Shown here: positions 25,283 through 32,359 of the stretch, one piece after another
Layout of the letters: each line of letters starts with the position of its first letter
Position numbering within the stretch: position 1 is the first letter of the stretch
Assembly: GCA_021731625.1 (NCBI GenBank)
Contig: JAKFXC010000014.1
Span: 1-36,578 of the forward strand
From: Candidatus Omnitrophota bacterium
GTDB lineage: Bacteria; Omnitrophota; Gorgyraeia; Zapsychrales; Fredricksoniimonadaceae
Length of the DNA: 36,578 nucleotides
Reading direction: 5' to 3'
Notes under the pieces: model-generated
What the model saw: only the letters and a program-made list of their open reading frames with translations
What the model was told of the DNA's origin: nothing
Database searches by the model: none
Translations under genes and position numbers: made by a program

Positions 25283-26166
25283 GGTTTCTTGGGCCGGATG
25301 GTCACCCCTTTGCGTTGCAATAATTCCAGCTGGGTGATCATGTTTTTTAAGATCGGAACCACGCCATGCTTTGGATAACGCTGGATAAATCGCTGGTATA
25401 TCTTGATGGCCATGGCGTAGTCGTGCAATTGGGTAACACAGAGGGTATTAATGGTTCGAATGGCTTCTTTGAGGGAGTATCCGCGGGGGTAGGTCATGAT
25501 CCACTCCTCCATCCCCTGCACCGCCTCGGCATAGCGGCCTTGAGACAATCGGGACAGGGACATTAAATTCATGGATTCATAGGCCAACGATGATTTGGGG
25601 TATTGGGTGAGAATATTTTTATAAAACTGATACGCCTCCTCATAGGCAGAGTTGGCTTGCGCTTTCATGCCCTTAGACTCGTAATAACGCCCGACATACA
25701 TCGGCACAAAAAATCCGGTCTTAGTCAAGGGATAGCGTTGGTTGACTGCTTTATACTGGGCCAGGGCCTGGTCCCAATCTCCCTCATATTGGTAAGATTG
25801 CGCAATGTCGGCCTCTACTTTGGCCATCAGTTCCTGATTACCATTGCTAAGCGGTAAGGCCTTAACAAATTCCGTCCTTGCTGCTGGAAAATCTTTTCTG
25901 TAAATATATAAGTTGCCCAGCATGATCTGACCTTCCACCGACAAAGGCGACTTGTGATAACGCCGCACATAATTTTCATATTGACCTTTCAATTGCCCGA
26001 ACTCGTAATCCGTCACCGGCGCGCGGTTTTTGACCAAGCTGCCGAATTTTTTATTGATTTTCCACAACGCCCGTTCCGTTTTATACTCACCGCTGTCCAA
26101 AACGGTCAGTAAGGCGTACACCCCGGTTAGGAGCACTAAAGAGATTATGACAAACCGTTTCATCAT
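25279..26166 (-). CDS. Membrane-anchored TPR-repeat protein
   Basis: A 295-residue protein with one N-terminal hydrophobic segment (FVIISLVLLTGVYALLTVL, no lipobox) and then tandem TPR-like helical pairs. They include units around QIMLGNLYIYRKDFPAARTE, DIAQSYQYEGDWDQALAQYK, YYESKGMKAQANSAYEEAYQ, MSLSRLSQGRYAEAVQGMEE and MAIKIYQRFIQRYPK. This predicts a scaffold facing the periplasm. It overlaps both neighbours by ATGA and ends beside the kinase gene. Partner unknown; it may feed envelope status to the kinase or help assemble the surface system. Confidence 0.85.
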   Translation of the reverse strand: MMKRFVIISLVLLTGVYALLTVLDSGEYKTERALWKINKKFGSLVKNRAPVTDYEFGQLKGQYENYVRRYHKSPLSVEGQIMLGNLYIYRKDFPAARTEFVKALPLSNGNQELMAKVEADIAQSYQYEGDWDQALAQYKAVNQRYPLTKTGFFVPMYVGRYYESKGMKAQANSAYEEAYQFYKNILTQYPKSSLAYESMNLMSLSRLSQGRYAEAVQGMEEWIMTYPRGYSLKEAIRTINTLCVTQLHDYAMAIKIYQRFIQRYPKHGVVPILKNMITQLELLQRKGVTIRPKKP

Positions 26167-27023
26167 GATTCTTTTTTATACAGATAAAAAATGGTGGCAG
26201 CGGCCATGATGAAGGCATTGACCGCAATGGTTATAATGGCGCTTAATACAATCACCAGGATTTGAATTTCCGGGCCGCTTAAAGAGGCTAAGAAACCGAC
26301 GTGATTACGCAAGATCAAAATCGGGATGTAGAAGAGGCTTGGGATGAGCACGATCACCAGGCTAAGCCACATTGAGCTGCCCAATACCTTGAAATTTTCT
26401 ATCAAGGCGGAAGCAATCTTTTTCTGATGCACCATGATGATCGGGACCACGTACACAAACAAGGTGGTCACTAGAATGCTGGCGATAAATTGCACGTAAG
26501 GCGCGCCTTGAATGACCAGTTGCTTGATCCAGAAGAAGATGCCTGCGGTGGAACGGATTTCAAAGGCCCGTTGTATGATCATCCCGTATGCCATGCTCAG
26601 TAAATGGAAAATGCCAAATGTCAGGAACGTCGCTAATAAAACATGGACGTATAGGGGCCAGCATGAGCGCAAAGCTTTGCGAACATCCACCTTTCCCTCA
26701 TTATTATACGTCACGACCAGACGGCTCAGCACCGCCAAGAGGAAACTCCCCACGAATAAGTAAATCACCAGTTGGGCGTAATAAAACAGCTTGGGGAGTA
26801 AGACCAAATTGAGGGGATAATGCAGGTATTTCTCCCCCCAGATGTTTCGGATAATCGGCCCAAAAAATGCCGCCAAAGGAAAACGAGGCGAAAAATACAG
26901 AAGCTCCAGGCAAAGCAATTGGATAAAGGCCAGGACGACCAGCGGATAATACAGTTTTTTATAGGAGACCATGGTATTGAATGTGGAGCGCAATACCATG
27001 AACGGGGAACTTAACTTCGGCAT
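26163..27023 (-). CDS. Polytopic inner-membrane protein of unknown function
   Basis: A 286-residue protein with about six hydrophobic segments, starting near residue 25 (PLVVLAFIQLLCLELLYF) and ending at IAVNAFIMAAATIFYLY. Long loops lie between helices, and an RKALRSCWPLYVHVL amphipathic segment is present. The layout resembles YciC/DUF4013-type membrane proteins, but I cannot assign a family. The open frame can be extended to 27059. That start would lie inside the terminator of the previous gene, so I use the ATG at 27023, which has a -10 element 8 bases upstream. It is first in the operon with the TPR protein, kinase, activator and PocR/GAF protein. Confidence 0.75.
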   Translation of the reverse strand: MPKLSSPFMVLRSTFNTMVSYKKLYYPLVVLAFIQLLCLELLYFSPRFPLAAFFGPIIRNIWGEKYLHYPLNLVLLPKLFYYAQLVIYLFVGSFLLAVLSRLVVTYNNEGKVDVRKALRSCWPLYVHVLLATFLTFGIFHLLSMAYGMIIQRAFEIRSTAGIFFWIKQLVIQGAPYVQFIASILVTTLFVYVVPIIMVHQKKIASALIENFKVLGSSMWLSLVIVLIPSLFYIPILILRNHVGFLASLSGPEIQILVIVLSAIITIAVNAFIMAAATIFYLYKKES

Positions 27024-27031
27024 AGGGAAAT

Positions 27032-27059
27032 ATTGTACCAGAAAAAAAAGCAGACCCAA
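27032..27059 (-). promoter_or_regulatory. Promoter of the signalling operon, with -10 next to the start codon
   Basis: On the - strand TTGGGT (27059-27054) and TACAAT (27037-27032) are 16 bp apart. The -35 is part of the second arm of the preceding terminator hairpin. The ATG at 27023 is 8 bases past the -10 and has no Shine-Dalgarno. Confidence 0.45.
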
Positions 27060-27077
27060 TAAAAAACTTGGGCCTGC
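27042..27077 (-). terminator. Strong intrinsic terminator after the PEP-CTERM gene
   Basis: On the - strand GCAGGCCCAA (27077-27068) pairs with TTGGGTCTGC (27059-27050), with one G-U pair and an 8-base loop, followed by eight T residues (27049-27042). Confidence 0.92.
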
Positions 27078-27098
27078 TGGAAGGACGTCTGAAAAAAA

Positions 27099-27926
27099 TT
27101 AAGCTCTGCGGCGACGGAGCGAAAAGGCGCCTAATAAACCGCTGCCCAAGAGAGCCATGGACATTGGTTCCGGCACCGGAACCACGCGGTCCACTAAGTA
27201 AATCGTATCATTGAAATCTTCATCCCCCAATTTTCCGTTCGTCAACGCCAGATCTTCCCAGGCAATCAAATAAGGATCTTGCAAGGTGTATTGCTCTGGA
27301 GGCAATCCCAAATACTCAATGTAAAGTGTTTTGCCCCGCAAATCGGTCAGATGGTAGGTCAACATATGGTCGAACCCGTCTGCATTATTCAGAGGATCGG
27401 AATCCCATTCGACGCCGGGGGTTATCCCGTCCGTGCTAAGAAAATTAAATTTGAACTCGGTGCCTGAAGCCAAGGGTGAATTGACCGCGGGAAATGGAAA
27501 CGCGGCAGTGCCGTCTCCCACAATATCAACCCCGTGAAAAGACCCGCCAAAAACATCGATCTTGTTGGTCGGGTCTGTTACATCATAAAGCCGCAGCGTA
27601 TTAAAATTACCAGCGCCGACCCCAATGACCAGAAATGGGGCATTTTCACCCGGGCCGGTTACCTGTTTCCAGGTTTCATCCGGACCAGTGTGCTGAAAAG
27701 GGTCCAAGTCAGAATTGTTCGTGTAAAAACTTCCGAGCAATGCATTAACGGCATTATGGATGTCCACGTTAGGGACATCAAGGCCTTGATTGGGTGTGGG
27801 GGTACTATCGGGGGTAGCATCGTACACATCGGACGTCAATGATGCCGTGTAGGGTCCTGCAGCCCAGCTTATGCTGATGGCTGTAAGGAATATTGTTGTA
27901 GATAAAACCAAGATTTTTTTCATCAT
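27099..27926 (-). CDS. PEP-CTERM protein with DUF4114-like domain
   Basis: A 275-residue secreted surface protein. A signal peptide (KKILVLSTTIFLTAISISWA) is followed by a beta-rich domain whose end, IAWEDLALTNGKLGDEDFND, matches the DUF4114 motif. The C terminus is a canonical exosortase signal: VPVPEP, the hydrophobic MSMALLGSGLLGAFSL and terminal RRRRA. It should be cut at the PEP motif by the exosortase encoded upstream. The open frame extends back to 28016. The ATG at 27926 is preferred because GGGGGAG precedes it and the signal peptide follows at once. It is 17 bases behind the sugar-transferase fusion gene, with which it shares the sigma-54 promoter. Confidence 0.93.
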   Translation of the reverse strand: MMKKILVLSTTIFLTAISISWAAGPYTASLTSDVYDATPDSTPTPNQGLDVPNVDIHNAVNALLGSFYTNNSDLDPFQHTGPDETWKQVTGPGENAPFLVIGVGAGNFNTLRLYDVTDPTNKIDVFGGSFHGVDIVGDGTAAFPFPAVNSPLASGTEFKFNFLSTDGITPGVEWDSDPLNNADGFDHMLTYHLTDLRGKTLYIEYLGLPPEQYTLQDPYLIAWEDLALTNGKLGDEDFNDTIYLVDRVVPVPEPMSMALLGSGLLGAFSLRRRRA

Positions 27927-27943
27927 GTCTCCCCCAGTTAGTG

Positions 27944-28783
27944 TTATTTTGCCCCCGTCCCGGTCAAGACCACGCGTACAGTCCGTAATATTACCAGAGC
28001 ATCGGTCCATAAGCAAATGTTTTTAATATACAGCCGGTCGTAGCGGATTTTTTTGCGCACATCGGCCAACGTCTCATCATATCGGTGACGGACCTGGGCC
28101 AAACCAGTGATACCAGGCTTGACCTCCAAACGCGCCGTATAGCCAGGAATTTGGCGGGTGAATTGCTCAACAAACATCGGGCGTTCTGGGCGAGGACCAA
28201 TAATGCTCATGTCGCCCCTTAGCACATTGATAAATTGAGGAATTTCATCTATGCGGCTCTTACGCATAAAGTTGCCTATCATGGGAATCAGACGGGTATC
28301 ATTTTTTACGGCCCAGATCGGACCGGTTTCTTTTTCAGCATCTACCTTCATGGTACGGAATTTATAGATTTCAAATAGTTTCCCATCCTTGCCCACTCTA
28401 ACCTGGGAGAAAAATACTGGGCCCGGAGAAATGCATTTGATTAAAATGGCCGTGATCACTATGATTGGCCAGCATAAAACCAAACCAATCACAGAGCCAA
28501 TGATGTCGACTGCCCGTTTGGCGATGTGGTAGGTCCGGCGCATGAAGCTTACCAACATACTTAAAAATCCGCTGCCAATCAGGGCTAACGTGCTAGGCTC
28601 CGGGGCGTGAGACTTGGACGAAGACTGCCCTTTTGAATAGGTTGGCAATTGAGCGATTTGCTCTGCGCTGTCGTTGGGTTTAATAAATTCAACGGCAGCC
28701 CATGCCTGTGGACTAGCCACCAACAAAAGACCTATAGCCAATAGAATTTTAAGTGTTCTGGTTTTCAATTTGCTATTCATCAT
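27944..28783 (-). CDS. Signal peptide + PEP-CTERM motif fused to a polyprenyl-phosphate sugar transferase
   Basis: A 279-residue protein. Residues 1-29 are a signal peptide (cleavage after WAA/AWA). About 30 polar residues follow, then APEP (60-63), hydrophobic STLALIGSGFLSMLVSF and MRR, which is a complete PEP-CTERM sorting signal. Instead of ending there, the chain continues into a bacterial sugar transferase of the WcaJ/PssY catalytic type: KRAVDIIGSVIGLVL, ISPGPVFFSQVRVGKDGK, YKFRTMKVDA, RKSRIDEIPQFINVLRGDMS, IIGPRPERP and PGITGLAQVR. Such enzymes put the first sugar phosphate on undecaprenyl phosphate to start exopolysaccharide synthesis. The topology is coherent: a short exported head and a cytoplasmic enzyme. 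See findings. Confidence 0.92.
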   Translation of the reverse strand: MMNSKLKTRTLKILLAIGLLLVASPQAWAAVEFIKPNDSAEQIAQLPTYSKGQSSSKSHAPEPSTLALIGSGFLSMLVSFMRRTYHIAKRAVDIIGSVIGLVLCWPIIVITAILIKCISPGPVFFSQVRVGKDGKLFEIYKFRTMKVDAEKETGPIWAVKNDTRLIPMIGNFMRKSRIDEIPQFINVLRGDMSIIGPRPERPMFVEQFTRQIPGYTARLEVKPGITGLAQVRHRYDETLADVRKKIRYDRLYIKNICLWTDALVILRTVRVVLTGTGAK

Positions 28784-28834
28784 TTTACTCGCTCTTTAAT
28801 TGATTTATCTTGGGGTTGACTACAAGATAAACAG

Positions 28835-28850
28835 AGCAAAAAACGTGCCA
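28835..28850 (-). promoter_or_regulatory. Sigma-54 promoter for the sugar-transferase/PEP-CTERM operon
   Basis: On the - strand TGGCACGTTTTTTGCT (28850-28835) fits the -24/-12 consensus TGGCAC-N5-TTGC at every position, with GG and GC 12 bases apart. Transcription would start near 28824, leaving about 40 bases of leader before the ATG at 28783. The surrounding 28784-29046 spacer is AT-rich and holds no gene. Confidence 0.88.
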
Positions 28851-28932
28851 AGTTAACGGTGTAGGTGCTCCTTTTATAACCACAATCATTTCAAATACTT
28901 AAAACAACAGCTCAAATGAAGAAAAAAGTCAC

Positions 28933-28948
28933 AGAGCAATATTGCTCT
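28933..28948. promoter_or_regulatory. 16-bp perfect palindrome, candidate enhancer site for the sigma-54 activator
   Basis: AGAGCAATATTGCTCT is a perfect palindrome located about 110-125 bases upstream of the predicted sigma-54 start. That is the usual distance for an NtrC-type activator site. The regulator at 22673-24052 is the obvious candidate to bind here. Confidence 0.6.
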
Positions 28949-28955
28949 AAATTAC

Positions 28956-28968
28956 CGACATACTGTCG
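28956..28968. promoter_or_regulatory. Second inverted repeat upstream of the sigma-54 promoter
   Basis: CGACA-TAC-TGTCG forms a 5-bp inverted repeat about 8 bases beyond the larger palindrome. Its half-sites differ from those of the first palindrome, so it may bind a different protein or be incidental. Confidence 0.35.
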
Positions 28969-29046
28969 ATTATTTAGACAACTTCAATTCAACGATTCGG
29001 TTTTGGGTTGGCCCTTTAGTGCTCTAACTGCAGAATTTGCAATAAT

Positions 29047-29688
29047 TTATGGAAAATAGGCAAATATCTCTGGAGCTACTAGATTGATAAAGGCTTTAAT
29101 TTGTCTTTGTGTCTTCTGTATATCCTTTTGACTAATATCGGCCGAAACACGAATTAAAGCGCTGCTGGAATTCTTCCCTAAAATTGTATTTAAAGCGATC
29201 AGTGCCTGTTGCTTCCAATAATTGGAGGTAAACTGGTCTCCAATCTTAAACCAATAATACGATAAGTGGTCAAAATCACCCTTCGTTAGGTGCAAACGAT
29301 TGGTGTCAATGGTCAAATTTTTATAGTCAATTCTTACAGGATCATGCACCTTCTCATTGACCGTCATCCCATTGCCCGTGTAGCAGATTTCCGGCGGATG
29401 CGATACTTTTCGATTGTGCCTGGAGTATACAATATATAGAAAAACCTGACTTTTGTCAACGGAATTCGTGTAGCGCCGAACAAAAACATTGTTAGTCTCC
29501 AAAATCGCCAAATCATCCTTGGAAATGGGCAAATCCACTCCCTCCCAGGTCCCGATGACCTTTGGAAATTGCGTCACATCGATCGAATCCTCCTGGCCCG
29601 CTTCTTTAAAGAACAAATACCAGGAAATGACCGCAGCAATCATCAAGGTCACGCAGACGGTTACAAAATGACCTGCTTGTTGTCCCAT
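29047..29688 (-). CDS. epsI: EpsI family exosortase-associated protein (DUF3485)
   Basis: A 213-residue protein with one N-terminal membrane segment (VTVCVTLMIAAVISWYLFF) and a periplasmic EpsI domain. FPKVIGTWEG near residue 41 and HPPEICYTGNGMTV near residue 98, with its conserved cysteine, are family landmarks. EpsI proteins accompany or are fused to exosortases in exopolysaccharide loci; their chemistry is not established. It starts 6 bases after the exosortase stop, with GGAG/AAAGGG as ribosome binding site. Its coding sequence is visibly more AT-rich than the biosynthetic operons on the left. Confidence 0.93.
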   Translation of the reverse strand: MGQQAGHFVTVCVTLMIAAVISWYLFFKEAGQEDSIDVTQFPKVIGTWEGVDLPISKDDLAILETNNVFVRRYTNSVDKSQVFLYIVYSRHNRKVSHPPEICYTGNGMTVNEKVHDPVRIDYKNLTIDTNRLHLTKGDFDHLSYYWFKIGDQFTSNYWKQQALIALNTILGKNSSSALIRVSADISQKDIQKTQRQIKAFINLVAPEIFAYFP

Positions 29689-29694
29689 AGCCCT

Positions 29695-30519
29695 TTACTC
29701 CAGTATTTTAACCATCATATGCAGCAACAAATACGCCACGATAAAGACCACAAAGCCGGAGGCATCATGCACAAACCCGGCCGCATACTGCGATCCCCAA
29801 ATTTCGGTCACAAACGACAGCATAAAAATGCGCACCACATTTGTGATCACCGCAATCGGAATGGCTGATAAAAACAAGATCACCTTTTTATAAAATCGAC
29901 CTTTTAACCAATACGCAAACAGACTGCCTAAGGCCATCAACGCGATCAAAGAACGCAGACCGCTGCACAAATCATCCACCACCACCTGCGCGTTGGACAT
30001 CACAATCAAACTGCCCTCTTGGGTGTTCGCAATTCGCACAGAATTTAGTAAAAAAGACGCAATGGTGGCGGCAAACATTTTTAATTGGAAACTGATGTTG
30101 ACCACGGCCACCAATGGTAAAGGCACCATAAACACTAAAAACAGCACCGGAAATAGCAACACCCGCAATGCCGCTGTGCCCAAAAAATGCAGGACCAAGC
30201 CAAGGGCCACAATGATCAGGGAAAAACCGGATGTAAAATAGACTCTGAACACTGCGCTCAGGAGATGACATGCAATGCCCACGTAAAAAAGCCGCAATCC
30301 CCAAGCCGATGCCTTCGGGGGAATGGATTTTAAAACGTCTCTCTGTTGCCAAATAAGATATGCGGACACCAGCGGGATTAAAATGCCGTGGCTGTAGTAA
30401 GAATCCCGGGCAAACCACCGCTCCCACATCCACAATAGCGACGGGATGTACGTGAGAAAAATGAGGAGACCGAAAATTAAAAACTGGTTTTTGTTTAGAC
30501 GTGTCGGGCTTTTTGCCAT
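29695..30519 (-). CDS. xrt: Exosortase (membrane transpeptidase-like sorting enzyme)
   Basis: A 274-residue polytopic protein with about eight hydrophobic segments. The catalytic triad of the exosortase/archaeosortase family is present: C185 in VDDLCSGLRSL with R189, R230 in NVVRIFML, and H251 in GFVHDASG. It is expected to cleave PEP-CTERM proteins at the PEP motif in the inner membrane; both the DUF4114 protein and the sugar-transferase fusion are candidate substrates. The open frame runs back to 30774 inside the GT2 gene. I use the ATG at 30519 because AGGAAA lies just upstream and the known N-terminal layout follows. It overlaps GT2 by 25 bases. The numbered exosortase class was not determined. 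Confidence 0.94.
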   Translation of the reverse strand: MAKSPTRLNKNQFLIFGLLIFLTYIPSLLWMWERWFARDSYYSHGILIPLVSAYLIWQQRDVLKSIPPKASAWGLRLFYVGIACHLLSAVFRVYFTSGFSLIIVALGLVLHFLGTAALRVLLFPVLFLVFMVPLPLVAVVNISFQLKMFAATIASFLLNSVRIANTQEGSLIVMSNAQVVVDDLCSGLRSLIALMALGSLFAYWLKGRFYKKVILFLSAIPIAVITNVVRIFMLSFVTEIWGSQYAAGFVHDASGFVVFIVAYLLLHMMVKILE

Positions 30520-31646
30520 GTGATTTCCTGACGAGCATTTAAAAATCGAAAGAAACCGGCCAGTGCCGCCCAATTGAGTAAACAAAACACATAGGGCACG
30601 TAACCGATTCTGGCAACAGCCCCGAGGATACCATATTTTCGCTCTCTTGCCAAGAACCCTAGGACCGCCGTCCCGTAAAAAATGATTTGCGCGTTGAACA
30701 CCATATGATACGGCGCGTGGTGTATGAGCGCAAGGTTTACCAGGAGAAGCGCAATCATCCCAAACGGCGCCCACAGGCGTAAAAATTTATGCGAGAACAA
30801 TTGCACAGCGACGGGGCTGGTAAACGGGTTAAAAAGACCAGGCAACAGACTAAAAATTTGGTAATTGCCAAACAGGGTTCGGGCCTTGCGGCTATATTCC
30901 TCTTTTGGGTTCTGGGCGGCCACGTCGTACGCATGCGCCTGACCATCAAAGACGGCCCGGAACCCTCGCTGGACTATTTTTAAAGGGATAAACATGTCAT
31001 CCAGGACGACCTGCGGCGGCCCGGGTATAAATAGGTGCCGGCGGATGGCGTATATGGCACCGGTGGCACCCAGCATCGAATGTAGCTGGCTTTCCTGATC
31101 TCGAATAAATTTTTCATATTTCCAATACAGATCCACTCCCCTGGCGGTCTGGCTGCTGGGGCTGGAAAAAATCAACTCCCCGCTGGCACATCCCACCTTG
31201 GGATCGGCAAAATTGGCCACCAATTGCCGCAAAGCATCGGCAGCCAGCAATTGACGCGCATCGTTAAAAAAAATGATCTCCCCTTTGGCTTCTGTGACTA
31301 ACTCGCTCACCGTGGCCATTTTTCCTCTCCTGCCGGCATGAACGAATAAACGCAGGCGCGGATGATGCAAAGCTTGGATCAGGGTATTAGTGTGGTCGGT
31401 GGACCCATCGGAACCGATCAAAATCTCTATTTTCTCCGACGGGTAATCTAATGCGGCCAAATTCTCTATTTTGCGAACAATGACGTCTTCTTCATTATAA
31501 ACCGAAATAACAATCGAGACGGAAGGCACAATGTCGCGCTTGGCGACGGGCTGTGCGAACAGGCGGGCCCATACGGTGACCAGGCACGGATATCCAAAAT
31601 AACAATAGATGAGGAGGGCCAAAAGCAGCCAAAAAAGTATGGTCAT
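30495..31646 (-). CDS. Membrane glycosyltransferase family 2
   Basis: A 383-residue processive-type GT2. An N-terminal membrane helix is followed by the catalytic domain: VSIVISVYNEEDVIVRKIEN, GSDGSTDHT, the metal motif region FFNDARQ, and LDDMFIPLKIV with acceptor motif RKARTLFGNYQIF. Several C-terminal membrane helices start near LWAPFGMIALLLVNLAL. It probably builds the exopolysaccharide tied to the exosortase system. An ATG at 31679 would add 11 residues. I prefer 31646, where ATGA overlaps the deacetylase stop, as for many genes here. Confidence 0.88.
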   Translation of the reverse strand: MTILFWLLLALLIYCYFGYPCLVTVWARLFAQPVAKRDIVPSVSIVISVYNEEDVIVRKIENLAALDYPSEKIEILIGSDGSTDHTNTLIQALHHPRLRLFVHAGRRGKMATVSELVTEAKGEIIFFNDARQLLAADALRQLVANFADPKVGCASGELIFSSPSSQTARGVDLYWKYEKFIRDQESQLHSMLGATGAIYAIRRHLFIPGPPQVVLDDMFIPLKIVQRGFRAVFDGQAHAYDVAAQNPKEEYSRKARTLFGNYQIFSLLPGLFNPFTSPVAVQLFSHKFLRLWAPFGMIALLLVNLALIHHAPYHMVFNAQIIFYGTAVLGFLARERKYGILGAVARIGYVPYVFCLLNWAALAGFFRFLNARQEITWQKARHV

Positions 31647-32359
31647 TGAGATATACGGATCAAAATCTTTCGGATCCAATTGTAGCCGTTTTCACGAAAA
31701 ATAGTCTTGGCTGCTTTTTTAAAAAATTCTGCCCAGGTTTCCATGACCGGAGTTTTGCCATGCATGGCCATGGCGAAACGCTTAATGTTCCAGCTGCCTT
31801 TGACCGCGATGCGGGGCTGGCACTCCGTGTGGATGTGGAAGGGTTTATCAGAAATAAAAACATTCTTATATCCCTGCTGCTTGGCTGTGCGCAGGACCTT
31901 GTCGTTGCAAAAACCCCGGGGAACGGACAAATCCTCCACCGTCCCGCCCAAATTAGCCTCGATGGTGCGTTTGGACGCCCGCAGCTCTTCCTCGATTAAG
32001 GAATCCGGCAGATTGGTCAAGATGGCGTGGCTTAAGCCATGCGACCCAATGCGCATGCCGGCCTCTTGCAACTCCTTGATGTGGGTCCAGCCCATATAGC
32101 CGGGCTTGCCCACCCGCTTGACGATGATAAAAAAATACGCGGTGCGGCCAAATTCCTTTAACGCCGGAAACGCCACGCTATAATTGTTGATTTCTCCGTC
32201 GTCAAATGTGATAAGCGGATCAAGGCCAGTTTTTTTCAGCCAAGCGAGCTGTTGCCGAAAACGGTCTTCCGACACGTCATAGAGTTCGGCCCCCACCTCA
32301 CGGTCCGGGGGTATAGGAGACTTCGCCGACAAGATGCCGTGGTACATCAATACGTTCAA
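31643..32359 (-). CDS. Polysaccharide deacetylase (NodB-type), PEP-CTERM locus type
   Basis: A 238-residue carbohydrate esterase 4 domain. VLMYHGI at the N terminus, the catalytic/metal TFDDG near residue 54 and the SHGLSH metal motif are present. Deacetylases of this kind recur in exosortase-linked exopolysaccharide loci. No signal peptide is apparent. An ATG at 32377 is possible. I prefer the TTG at 32359: AAGGAG lies 6-7 bases upstream, and the TTG overlaps the pilX-like stop as TTGA, matching the overlap style of this operon. Confidence 0.85.
   Translation of the reverse strand: MNVLMYHGILSAKSPIPPDREVGAELYDVSEDRFRQQLAWLKKTGLDPLITFDDGEINNYSVAFPALKEFGRTAYFFIIVKRVGKPGYMGWTHIKELQEAGMRIGSHGLSHAILTNLPDSLIEEELRASKRTIEANLGGTVEDLSVPRGFCNDKVLRTAKQQGYKNVFISDKPFHIHTECQPRIAVKGSWNIKRFAMAMHGKTPVMETWAEFFKKAAKTIFRENGYNWIRKILIRISQ

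Noticed and set aside
27944-28016. N-terminal extension of the PEP-CTERM protein to 28016
   Set aside because: The extra 30 residues overlap the sugar-transferase gene and would bury the signal peptide; a strong ribosome binding site precedes the ATG at 27926.
30520-30774. N-terminal extension of the exosortase by 85 residues
   Set aside because: The extension is antisense-like, Cys/Arg-rich and fully inside the GT2 gene; the ATG at 30519 has a ribosome binding site and the expected membrane topology.
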